This document shows, piece by piece, positions 35,990-47,800 of a stretch of 64,000 nt of DNA. The notes beneath the pieces were generated by a model, which did no database searches, had not been told where the DNA came from, and worked only from the letters and a program-made list of their open reading frames with translations. The stretch spans positions 28,224,753 through 28,288,752 of the forward strand of contig NC_068349.1 of the NCBI RefSeq assembly GCF_014633365.1. Direction: 5' to 3'. The translations under genes were made by a program, and so were the position numbers. The stretch is from Diospyros lotus (taxonomy: Eukaryota; Streptophyta; Magnoliopsida; Ericales; Ebenaceae). How positions within the stretch are numbered: position 1 is the stretch's first letter; each line of letters starts with the position of its first letter.

Positions 35990-36460
35990 AATTGAGTATA
36001 TTTGAATGTCACTTGAGTGAATGCTCTTGGTAATCAAGTGTTTATTGCAAGGTTCTGGCTATTTCAGAAGCAATCGAGTGATTATAATCATAGTCAAGTG
36101 TTTCACCTTTGTAATCAACTAAGAGTTATGCATAATTGAGTATAATCTTGTATTAGTCGAGTATATCTCTTTCCTAGTCAAGTATGATTGCTTAATCAGA
36201 GTTTAATCGAATATTTTTGGGAGCAATCAAGTATATATTGATGGATAATCGACTATTAGTGAGTGATAGTCAAGTATGTTATGAAAGCTCTTTGTATTTC
36301 AAATTAAATTGAGTAACTGATGAGCTTACTTGAGTATTTGATGAGATCAATCGAGTATCTAAAGTATAATAGAGTGCTGACAAAATATACTCGAGTATGA
36401 AGCTTATATAATCGAGCATAGAATTTCATTAGTCGAGTGAGAGCCTGAGTTATTCGAGTG
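35990..36460. repeat. Array of TAATCGAGTAT-type motifs in LTR K
   Basis: About 15-18 degenerate motifs such as CAATCGAGTGAT, TAGTCGAGTAT, TACTCGAGTATG and TAATCGACTATT, centred on TCGA or TCAA. Confidence 0.8.
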
Positions 36461-37494
36461 AATGGCTACTGAACTCAAATTTTATAGCTATTAAACTAGT
36501 CGTTAGACTAGCCCTTGGATGTGCTTTAAAGGCACAGATTGGACCGTTTAGGCTCTAGAAAGGCTCTAAATATTCCATAAATAATTGAGCATGATTCTTA
36601 AATATTCTAATGATTATTTTATGAAAAAAGTAAGATATCCTTGCATATTTCCATCATTTAGACAACAACTATAAAAGGAGATGAGGATGAAGAAAAATGT
36701 TGTTGTTCTACTACTTCCTACAACTATCTTGAGCCAAAAGAATACTTCAAGTTCTTATCTTCAATCAGAGAAGGAAAGAAAGAGTGCTTATCATTTTTAC
36801 AATCCTTTATCTCTATTTTCTATTGTGAGAAGCATATTTTGTATTTTACCTCAATCTTATGAGAGCTTCTCAACTAAGCTTAAATTGTAATCTTCTTATC
36901 TCTTATTATGGTTATGACTGATCCCTAAAAGGCAAGAGATTGCGCCTAATCCTTTGAAAAGGCAAGAGGTTACACCTGATCATGTAAAAGGTAGTGGTTT
37001 CGGTTGAGTCTTGAAAAATCGACTATATTAGTTACTGTTGAGCCTGTTAAAAATGGAGCTTACAGCTGCACATATGAAAAGCTGAGGTTATAGTTGAGTC
37101 TAAAAAAGCTAAGTGAATAAATCTTCGTGAGGAGCCAAGGGAGTGGAGTAGACTTGTTGGTCAAACCACTATAAATCTGTGTGTGTTGCATTTTTTATTT
37201 CTTTCTTTTATGTCAACACTTTCATTCATCCTTCAACAAGAGTCATTTTTCAGCATCCTTGATTTCAGCTTTAATACTTTCAACAACTAATTTCTAAAAC
37301 TGTAAAAGGATCAATCTTTTTGTGTTGAATTTATTTTACACTCGAAACACATCATTTTCTCTCAAGGTTATAGTTAAAGCATCAATTCTTATATTTTAAA
37401 AAGCTCAAACATTTTTATTCAAAGAGTGTTTAAAATCAAAAAAATCTTTTAAAACCCAATTCACTCCCCTCTTGGGTGTCCGTCAGTTCTTTCA

Positions 37495-38325
37495 GCTGGT
37501 GACGCAAGGCAGCTACAGTTGGCAACGTGAGGCAAAAATGACTAACGACACAATGCGGCTGCAGCTGGTGACCTAAGGCGATAGCGACTACAGCTAGGGA
37601 CACGAGGTATAAACAGCTGCAGCTAGTGACGCGAGGCAGTTGTGGCAGCGGATGGTGATGCGAGGTAGCGACAGTCACGAGGGTTCACAGTTGGAGCACA
37701 AGAAGCAAAAAGATTGGGAGAAGAAACCCTAGAGAGAGAGAGAGAGAGAGAAATAGCAAGAAGATAAAAAATGAGGCCCCTCTCCTCCTTAATGGGGGAC
37801 CACACACAAAAAACCTTGGCCTAGTCAAAAATTTTGCCAAAAAAATAAAGAACTCACATAAGAAGAGAAACGTGCAAAAGAATCAATAAAAAATGATTAC
37901 TCTTCTTCCTAGGAAATCAAGAAAAAAGAGTAGAGAGAAATTGATACGTCATAATAAAAAAAATAAAGGGAAAAATTAATTAAATCATTTAATCAATCCA
38001 AAGGGATGAAAGGAAAAGAAGGCATGCGGTATCCTCGTAGCCCAACCGACCCCAAAGGACTGGAGTCGAAGGCACGGCCTACGGTCATGCGACTATGGCT
38101 CATTGTCGTGCCACAACCCACGGCTGTGTCATGGCTCATGGTTGCAAAGCCACGTCCCACAGTTGGGCTCACAGCCCATGGCCTCAGGCCAGCGGTCCCA
38201 CTGTCCAATAAGGTGTACATGAAATCCTGTGCACCGTCAAAGTATTTTCCCAAATGCAAGAGGGTCCCACACAACACGTAAATCAGCTAAGTTTGATAAT
38301 TAAAAATCCTTTCAAGAAAAGTGTG
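37495..38325. repeat. GC-rich degenerate tandem repeat and flanking DNA
   Basis: 37495-37670 consists of degenerate units of about 30-36 bp resembling GCTGGTGACGCGAGGCAG. An (AG)n run lies at 37731-37751. A second GC-rich block (38030-38200) repeats CCCACGGC and CATGGCTCATGG phrases. No supported gene. Confidence 0.6.
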
Positions 38326-40702
38326 TGAAACATCCTAAATTTTTTAGCGTGTTATAACTTAGGATTTCAGGAATTTTTTTTTTTTTTTTCACAACACATC
38401 CACCGATGTACAACATACAATTCCTAAAAATCCCAATATCACATTCTCAGCCTATCAAACCCAACGATCAAATAGTTAAGACAAGTGTTATGATTACAAA
38501 TGCAGAAGCTAGATTGAACCTGATATGGTACATAACCATAATGCTTTATTTATCATATGAGAAATCGTTTAAGATGCCTACAAAATAAATTACATGGATA
38601 CCATCTCTCGAAAGCAATAATCGTATGTCCCAAACATAACCAAAAACATACTAAGGTTCGTATCAGTTTCGTACATAATTTAAGACATGCTAAACATGCT
38701 ACACACGACAAAATAAGCTTATTCTTCAACTATCTCCTTTCCCTTAGAGCCGCTTGTCGAACTTGGAACGTTTGAATATTCCAGGGACACAATCCAATTA
38801 GAAGATGAATCTTTTAGTGAGAACTCCAAAATAGTTTATATAAATGCATAAACAAGTATAAAATGTATGAGGAAACAACGAGGACTACTCCGAAGTGCCT
38901 TGTGAACATGTCAGCCTCCTCTAACAAGAGCTTTCTCTACGGCACACGCAGGCACATCTCGGGAGGTCCCTAACCATGTCACCTCAACCCAACCTCATAG
39001 AACTCATGCAATCACCACATTTGTTATCCCTTAGACTCATAGTCTTCCCCACGAGATCTTTCTCGATGGCACACGTATATCGCCTCTCGGGGGATATCTA
39101 GACTTTTACCCTCGGGCAACAATAGATAGGTATAACAGTATGGCCACACGAATTTTATAAATGCAACAGTTAAAAGCCAACAGCATATATTTCCAAGAAA
39201 ACACATTTCATATATGCAACATGATTTCATACAAGAGAACAATAAGAGTTTGCGTACAAAAACTTCATAAAATACGTTTCATGCAATAAAAGTCTATAGG
39301 ATTTGGAGTTCACAAGCCTCACCTTGAACTTAATTCGGAATTTCTTGAAATTCATGCTCGACCTCGATTCTCATGTCAGGCGTACTATTGCTCAACCTCA
39401 AGCTTCAATGATCCCTAGCCATCACATTTATTCAAAGGAATATTAATATTTATTTTTTTCATAATTTTTCTCTATTTTCTTTCTACTTTCTCCTCGAAAA
39501 TTTCAAAATAAATATCTCTTCAAAGTTTTTCACAAGTTTTTCTCTACCATAAATCATAAAATATTTTTCTCAAAATATATATAAAAAAAAAATAGGAAAT
39601 TACCTTGCCCTACGCGCCTGCACTTATTGGACCGCGCATGTAATGCAAGCACTAGTTGTCTTCAAGCTTTTTTCGATCGTCGGCGATGCTTCGATGACCA
39701 AAATTCTTGCACCACCTTGAAGCCCTCTTCTAGTAGATACAATGGGTATGCTTCTTGGCCCGAAATCACCACCAGATGTGCCTCGAAATGGCCAAAAACA
39801 GTCCAGCTCTAATGTCTCTTCAATTTTTTGTCCACCCTTCGAACACCACTCAAACCATCACGAAAACACTCCAAATTCTCCAGAAATGATGCCCAAGACC
39901 TCTAGAGAAAAAGCCCTTTATCAAATCTCTCAAAAACTCACCAAAACTCAAGCAATGGAATGCTCTAAAATCGGTTAAAACCCTCACTTATTTATAGGCA
40001 AAATCTGGCCTCTCTTCGGCCAATCAACAGCCATTACGTAGCCCAGACGCTTCCTAGGACGATGGTGGCCATGCCTTAACGAGATGTTATCGTCCCATCG
40101 TCGAATTTTGGCCCATGTGCGGCAGCCAGATCGATCATGCCTTGTTGTAGCATTTTTAAAAATTGCATTTTGGCCCCCAGCTTCTTTCTTTTGCATTTTG
40201 GCCCTCTTCCTCAAGTTATTAGACTTTGATATTTTACCACATGAACCCCTAAGTTCCATGCTTCTCAATTGGCCCAATAAATTTGAAAAAATATCATTTT
40301 CATCCTTTTTTCAACTAGAATTGAAAATTACACTTAGGCCCCATATATATGTTTCAACCGTAAAACCTTTTATTCCATCCCGAAACCACTTAAGGGTTGT
40401 TTTAATCACAAAATTAGAGCCTCTACTGGGTTTTGTGGGTTTCTCGAAATCCCTTTACCATCATTCGGTCTTTTAGGCTATAACTTAGCTATACCGAAAA
40501 CTGTCCCGGATTTGATTTCTTTCAATGTCATAAATCTTGGCTCGAGACGCTCGTCGATGTCATACCCTTATCTTTAGAAATATAAGTTCTAAGGCACTCC
40601 CTGTTATCGATTCAGCAATTTATTTTAACATCAAATCAATTTTTTGGTATTTTAAACTCATCTAAATTACGTGGTAATCTCACAAAAACATAAGGTATTA
40701 TA
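38326..40702 (+). mobile_element. Solo LTR, family A, copy 3
   Basis: It runs from TGAAACATCC at 38326 to AAGGTATTATA at 40702 (2377 bp). Flanks GTGTG (38321-38325) and GTGTA (40703-40707) match at four of five bases. It aligns with copy 2 over the start, the TATA region (39989-39998) and especially the last 320 bases. The terminal CA has decayed to TA. Short ORFs within are not supported. Confidence 0.85.
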
Positions 40703-41825
40703 GTGTAGTGCCATGCCTCTTTGAGAGAGTTCTCTCAAAGAGTAACCTCTTGGGGAAAGAGGTATCTTGAAAAGGAACCTCTCGGATTCTCTCGAAGAGC
40801 CTCTCTCTGAGAGGCCAAAAAGATATCGTACACATGTCCCAATCAACTGTTGTGTGGACTTCTATAAAAGGAAAGACACAACACAATTAGCGAGATCAAA
40901 ACATCTGGTAACCTATCTCGATTCTCTCAAATTTTCCTTTTCGAAGTCCTTACGTTTCTTCTCGCGGCTTTTCCTTTCCCTGCATACTGACTTGACCATC
41001 GAAGGGTCTTCGCAGGAAATCTTTCCCGCAAGCCTTTTAACCCTTATTTCGTGTTGTAACTCTTCCATAAGTTGAGATCAGGTCAACCGTGTCCTTCCGA
41101 GAGAACCCGTGTTCTCTCCAAGACCCCCGAAGCACCTTCCCAAAAGAGGTATCTTTCCTTTCTGAAAGCCAACCTATTCCTCTCCAAAAGGTGTATCAGA
41201 CCCCCTCCAAGAATCGTATATAGAACCGGGCACCTGGCCATCTAATCTCTCCAAGAGGCCCAACTCTTCTCTCCACGAGGAGCCCTTTCTCCTAAAGACC
41301 AGCTAGACTAGTTTCTCTCTACCAGGTGCCTTCTCTCCGAGACACTAGTTCTCTCCATGAGGTATCTTTTCTTCGGGAGATCAACTCTCTCCATGAGGTG
41401 TCTTCTCTCTGGGAAAGCTCTTTCAACGACTATGCCTTCGGGCATCGATATCTCATTCGACTTCTAACAACGATTTCCCTCACTCTAAACAAGTTTCAAT
41501 TGTTGTATTTTGACAACAAAAAAAGAATAGACAATTATTCACAAGAAATTTCATCCTCGAAAAAGGGCAAGATAAACATCATCTATAAAAGATAAATGTT
41601 ATCCATAGCAATCCTAGTTCTAGCCAGACTAGAAATAATTAAGATAAACATTATCTTCAATAAACCTAATCCTGGGACACTTTGGATGACTCTATATTCC
41701 TCTATAAATAGACAAGCATTCATTCCAAAAGAGATGCGTCTCTAATACTGATTTCAATACTGCTTTCATTATCTTTAATTAAGAATCAGAATATTTGTGT
41801 CATCTGATTGTTTTCTTTCTTACAA
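40703..41825 (+). repeat. LTR-like sequence N with CTCTC/GAGAG inverted units
   Basis: 40710-41420 is dominated by degenerate TCTCTCCGAGAGGTATCTTT-like units and their inverted forms. A TATA-like CTCTATAAATAGAC lies at about 41698-41711, a plausible LTR promoter. No coding region and no defined ends. Confidence 0.45.
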
Positions 41826-43240
41826 ATACAAACAGCTTGATGATGACATTTCTAGTCAAATAAATTCATTATTGTATCTACGCAACAACAAATCTCATTT
41901 GAAGTAAGGAAGTGAGCTAAATCGATTTCAGTCAAGTATGCTTATCAAACAATCGAGTAAAATCCTATTGTATTTAAGTAAATCATTTCTACATAGAAGA
42001 TAATCAATTACAAGTTAAATTGTATTTGAGTAAGTATGAAATTATACTCGACTAAATATATTTTTTGTAATCGAGTATTTATGACAAGTCTCTAGAGTAG
42101 TAAGGGTAATCGAATACTCTAAGTTGTAATTGCATTAATGTCTAAATATACTCAAGTAAATTCAAATTGTAATTGAGTATTTATTCTCCAGTAAATTGCT
42201 AAAGTCTTTGAACCTTTGGTGTAATCGATTGTTCAAATTTGTAATTGAGTAAATGTTAAAGCATAATTGACTAAATTCATCGATGCAATCGAGTAATCAT
42301 TACAAATCTTTTGTCTTAGAATTGTAATCGAATACAAATATTTTGTCCAAAAATAGTCAATTACAAACTATATGCACTTGAGTATTTGTAAAAATTAATC
42401 AAGTAAACTGCAAATTATACTCGAGTAAATTCTTGTTGTTTTTTAATTTATAACCATTATAGAGCATTTAATGTGCACAATTCTACTTTTCAGTTCATGA
42501 TTGATTCATTAAATATTGATTGATCATTTTTAGACAATTTACACATTAAATATCTATTTATAACTTCTTTGTGAGCTTGTCTAGAGAGAAAATATGGCAA
42601 TTACAAAGAAGATATTTTTTATTCAAGAAAATCCAATTGAACATCTAAGATGTGAACACCATATAAAGAGCTGGAGTTTGAAGAAGAAAAAGGGATACAA
42701 GAATCGAATAAGAATAGAGATAGAGCCGAGAAACAGAAAACTATTTGCACTCTCAAAAAGCTTACTTCAAGTGCGCTTCATGCAAACACATCCTTAGAAA
42801 AAAAAAAATAGAGAGATTGATCTTAACTTTTTTCTATCATTTTCATCTCTTTGTAATGCAAGAGAAGTGATTGTATTCAATTATCTCACTCTCAAAACTT
42901 CTCTTGTATATCTTTTATCCACATTCAATTGTGAGATTGTAAAGGTTACGTCTAATCCTTGAAAAAAGCAATGGTTGTAGCTGAAGTTCTTTAAAATCCA
43001 TCTGTTTGTAAGAAGATTTGTAGACGATCCTCTTGTAAAAACTACCCAAGTAAGTTGGTTGACTAAATCCTTGAAAAGGAACCAAGATAGTGAAGTAGAC
43101 AGCTAGTCAAACCACTTTAAAATCTTTGTGTGTTGTATTCTTTAAATTTCCCTTTACTTTTTACTTTAGTTTATTTGAGAAATTTTTTAAGGGTGAAGCT
43201 TAATTCACCTCGCCCCCAGCTTAAGCTAACTATGTTTTTC
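41826..43240 (+). mobile_element. LTR M, related to K (boundaries approximate)
   Basis: It opens with TTGATGATGACATTTCTAG and ends near AGCTTAATTCACCTCGCCCC, the layout of LTR K. The block 42930-43110 is homologous to 36900-37150. TCGA-centred motifs fill 41935-42435. No pol. Confidence 0.5.
41935..42435. repeat. Array of AATCGAGTAA-type motifs in LTR M
   Basis: About 18 degenerate motifs: CAATCGAGTAA, TACTCGACTAA, TACTCGAGTAA, TAATTGAGTAT and similar. Confidence 0.8.
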
Positions 43241-44560
43241 AAAGTATTTGAGCGTAAGAAGAAAATATGAGTAGAAGAGTGGGCATACCTGAATGGATGA
43301 GGACCCCCCCTCCCCCTATTTATAGTGATAGAGAAGGCTAACAAAGGACGTGTGACCTGCTATTCTCAACAAGTATCTCGAAGGTAATTTTGACTTGGTC
43401 TTGTGGGGTTTGCAACTTCTCGAGAAGGTCTCTCGCATGGCCTAGAAACAAGCTCATGAGGCTAGGTGACCCACGAGAGCCTTCAAGGTGTCTTTGGAAA
43501 AGGTGAGTGACTTGTGAATCCCCTTGAAGGGTCCCTCAACGTCACCACAAGAGAGGCTCTCAAGAGAAGTCACTCAAGCGACTCATTACACAGCACAGTG
43601 TGCGAGTGAAGGGCGCAAATGTGGGCACGCGAGCATGGAACCCCCATTCGAGGGTGCCTAAGGTGCATAAGCATGGGCGCACGAGCCCCACCCCCAACTA
43701 AACCCCATTCAGGGGTGTCTGGGCATAGCCCTGCATGTAGGGGCCCGCACCCACTCCCAAGTAACCCTCACTCGAGATTGCGACGGTGCCATGAGGTGGC
43801 CACCCCCAAGTAACCCCCACTCGAGAAGAGAGGGGAGGAAAGAGCCTAGGGTGGTTCTAGGGCAGCCACATACTGTGGCCCTACACGTAGTCTCTCCCTC
43901 CCCACCTTGCAATTGCCACCCCCAAGTGACCCCTACTCAGGGATGGCCCTCGGGTGACCATTCTTTCCCTTGAGCCCTTGGCCAATTTTTTTGACTATTT
44001 TGGCCCAATTCAGCTTTATCCATATTGTAGACTTATTTTGTCAAGCGTAAAAGTCTCTAAAGGCTCTAAAGCCCAGGGCCTCTTGTGACTGTGAAGGTGA
44101 AAGTAATTAAGGAAAGTTAGTTAGACTCTTATAATTATATGTCTATATGTGCCTAAAATACCTAAATAAGAAATTATTTTGCACAAAGTTCCCCACCCCC
44201 ACACCATCTTTCCAGCAAAACACCCGAGAGAGAGATGTATGATGGTTTTTTTTTCTTTTTTTTTCTTTTTTTGATAAATGAATTTAGCATAGCAGTATTT
44301 CGTCCGCAATTATTTTTAGTTACCCCCACAACATTTAAAGCAATCATCGTCCAACACATTTTTCGTCCAACACATTTTTCATTTCTCCAAGCATCAATCA
44401 CTGAGAAAAAAAGAAGAAGAAGAAGATTTCTTGACAATCCGACTGCAACCTTTTCCTTGTGCAAAGGAAAATTTGTTCAAATCGCAATTCTCACTAACCA
44501 TCACCAGCCTGCTGCTATACCTCCCTCTGGGTCATTGCAAATTTCTCGGCAGCCTGGCCT
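43241..44560. other. Repeat-rich interval between LTR M and the TCF25 gene
   Basis: It has a TATA-like CCCCTATTTATAGTG at about 43313-43327. A GC-rich stretch (43600-43960) repeats CACCCCCAAGTAACCCCCACT phrases. Near 44240-44275 is a T-rich run. The part closest to 44578 is probably the TCF25 3' UTR. No other gene is supported. Confidence 0.5.
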
Positions 44561-44577
44561 TGGGTGCAATGCCAAAT

Positions 44578-44863
44578 TCAATCTTCAATATCCGGCACAT
44601 GGCCATCATTGTGCTGGTGCTCACCATCGTCTCCTCCTACTCCATAATCAATCCACGGTAGCATTGACTCGAACAACACAACTAATGGATTACGATTCCT
44701 AACATCGCGGGGGGGAGCCTGCACGCCTTGAGCCGGGTTGGCAGCTTGGCGACCATTCAGTTGTACCTCTCTCATTCTTGGGTCAACCAGAAAATTTTGC
44801 AGGTTATCAGGGGGCATTGTCGACACTGAATCCGAGAAATCCGATACCAATAAATGGGGATAC
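44578..44863 (-). CDS. TCF25: TCF25 last exon
   Basis: Ninety-five codons including the stop. After YPHLLVSDFSDSVSTMPPDN comes a less conserved, acidic tail ending PDIED. VLFESMLPWIDYG is a short hydrophobic patch near the end. Confidence 0.9.
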
Positions 44864-47800
44864 CTGGAAAACAAGAAATTTTCTTTTAGTTTAGAAACGC
44901 TGTTCTAGATGCACAACTAACCTACCAGCACAAGAATACTACTCGCCCCTTCTAGATGCACAACTAACCTACCAGCACAAGAATACTACTAGAACAAGTA
45001 AAAAGATCAAGAAGAAGAAAGCTGTAGGCAGGACAACCCCTGTGAATGTAAAGAAAATACTCACTCATTTTTCTCCAATGAAAATGCTTCTTTCCTCACA
45101 CAAGCCCAGTCCTGAATGTCTATTCTATTATTCTCCAGTGTTTCAATCACCAGCATTGCAGAGTTCCTAAGCAATTTTTGCAGGTCAGGAAGCCTCCAAA
45201 TGATATAACTCCTTTCAATATATATATTAATCAGATGGTCCAAGGATGGGCTCCCCGTTTGATCTGATCTGAAAAAACTGTTCTTGAGTATGTTTGTCCA
45301 TGCCTGATCTTTCAAAGGTACTTTCGTAACTAATTTTTTCAGAACTGATGGGTGAAGCATCAAAGCTTGCTTTAGAAGATCAGTCGAAGAAGCTTTTCTA
45401 GACTCGGTTGTGGAAGATTTTGAAATTGCTGGATCCTCGAGATAAAATCGGCAAACGGCAAGAGAATATGAAAAATTTGGAAATAACCATAAGGAACTGT
45501 CAGAGCCATATTCCTCAGAGAACCGTTCCAACCACTCATATTCTTCAGCCCTCAGAGAGAAATAGTCAACGCTAAACATGGCACCCTTTGGATCATCTGA
45601 ATCTAGTGAAAGTAACAACTTACAAATTTCAAGAGCAGAGCGATGGCATCCACGCCTGTCCATGTTTTTCATGTGAGCAAAAAGGGTAGAGAATAAAGGT
45701 CTGTTATTTTCATGACTATATTTCAACTGGCAGTTCCCCTGCAAGGGGTTGAACATTGGATGCCAGGCGCATTCTAAGCCATATAAACACTTTGCAATAG
45801 CATCTGCTGACATTTGACGTTCACCCATGAACTCAAAATATTCTGCCATAGTAATCAATGAATCTGAATGATAGGGATGATGCAGCAGAATACTAGCTAT
45901 GCCATTAAGATCGTGTATTGCTTTAGCTGCTTCATATGCTCTCTGAACTTCACCATAGGAAGATGAGTGTACATACCTACACAATCACAAAAACTGATTT
46001 AAGGTTCAGTTAAAAATACAAAACACAGCCTACTTGTGCATTCAATGAAAAATTATATCTTATCAATGTCTACTTAGCAAACCAAAAAAGAAAACATGAA
46101 AAGAAAGAAGGAAAAAAAACAGCCCCAGTTCTTTGGAAAATTACTCCACAAATAAATGGAAATTTAGAGAACTTGTTCAAACACAAAAATTCTCTAAACA
46201 AAAAATGGAGATTTGGAAAACCCGGTTCTCCAAGATTTGGACTGAACTTGAAAAATTCCTAAAATGAGCTCTCCAAATTTTCCTCACTGGTTTGAAGATT
46301 TGGAAAATGCTGTTTTCCAAAACATGTACCACTCTAACACAAGTTACACAAAAGGAAAACTTCCCACTCTCTCTTTTGAAGATATGTTCAAATTTCCTTT
46401 TTTTTTCTTTTTTGGTAGTTCTAACATTTGAATACTTTTTTTTTTTTTGGGGGGGGGGGGGGTAGTTCTAACATTTGAATACAATTTCCAAATCTTCTAC
46501 ACAAAATGAAAACTAGAGATTACTGGGGAAACATTTTCCATGAATGAAAAAAACTGAGCTGTTTCACGTTTGATAAGTATACAAACTGGCACATTTCCAT
46601 ATATAAAAAAGTCTCTTAAAACATTTACATCTAAACAAAGCAAAGCAGCAAGAAGGTAGAGTATCTCAAATACATCAAATCAATAGAGATCCATCTACAA
46701 CTAATGCAATTTAGTGAGTCAGTCCACCATTAAGAGTTTCCTATCACCTTTTTTCATTTTTCCCATTGTTTTTCACCACAGTTGAAAATAAATTAATATC
46801 AAGTCAACGGTTACATAAAATGGTTAGTGCCCCTGATGAGCATAGTAATTCCTACAACACATGGACTCAGGTAAGGAACCAGGTGCAGTTGTATAAACAT
46901 GCTTTTGACCATTAACCTTAGGATATTGGGATTTGTACCTGGAAGTTGGATCTGGTATTGGATATGTTGTGAACATTTAAATTTAATGCACGTGATATAA
47001 TATTCTAACACACACACATTATTGTTCAAAACTGTACTTGAAACGTACAAGAAAATGAGACTTCTCTATCTTACCTGTGTTAAAGCTTCCAAAATTTTCT
47101 TTAGTACCAAATATGAGCTTCACTTTCTTAAAGTACCAGGCCGAAGGTGAATGAAGAATATCTTGTGTGGCTCAAATCAAATCAGTTACTTTTAGGCTGG
47201 TTGTTCTCAACAATCAGCAAAGAAGTGCTTGCTCAGGTTGTTCATTGTGAGTCATCATCTAAACTATGGTGTGCACTCAAAAATCTATACTCAACAGCAA
47301 ACAATGGCGAAGTCTTTTAACTCAAGCAACAACTTAGGTTAACTAAGAAAGGTAAAGGTTCTATGTCAGTAAATGAGTATATTTTGAAGATTACTATTAG
47401 ACATGCTCTTACTGCTACTGGGGAACCTATGTCTGATAAAGACTTACTATGAATTGTTATCAATGGTTTAGACTCAGATTACTGTTGTCTCTCATCAAAT
47501 ATCAAATGGATGAGATAAATCTGGAGAAGGTTCAGTACTTGTTCCTTATGCATGATAGTCAATTCTATTGATGGAAATATCTCTGTAAACGTTGCCTCTA
47601 ATTGGTCATGAAATGTGGATAATAATAGACGTTTCCATCGATTTGATAGAAACTTTCAGCATCCAAAATTTATTGGTTCTGGTATGCCTGTTGTTCAAAC
47701 AGATCAGAAAGCTTATTTGGCAGCTACTAGTGGTTCTACTGAAGTGTCTTTTAGCTGAGGCAAGTCCAGTTCAATATTCACATTTTTCTAGTACACCTGA

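Larger units (their letters stand above)
32662..37494 (+). mobile_element. Long LTR K (copia-like end), solo, with LTR L inside
   Basis: It begins TGTTGAGTTTATG at 32662 and ends AATTCACTCCCCTCTTGGGT to TTCTTTCA at 37494. Flanks ACTGG (32657-32661) and GCTGG (37495-37499) match but for one base, and the GC-rich host repeat reads across them. The ending before a Met-type primer site resembles long copia (SIRE/Maximus-like) LTRs; that is inference. The block 36900-37150 (RGGCAAGAGRTT-type repeats) is homologous to 42930-43110 in M. No pol is present. Confidence 0.65.

Noticed and set aside
37993..38281. Overlapping GC-rich ORFs (91-94 codons) on both strands
   Set aside because: Repetitive CCCACGGC phrases explain the open frames; no start or domain support.
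44235..44702. 155-codon plus-strand ORF opposite the TCF25 3' end
   Set aside because: It overlaps the TCF25 last exon antisense and begins in a T-rich run; no family resemblance.
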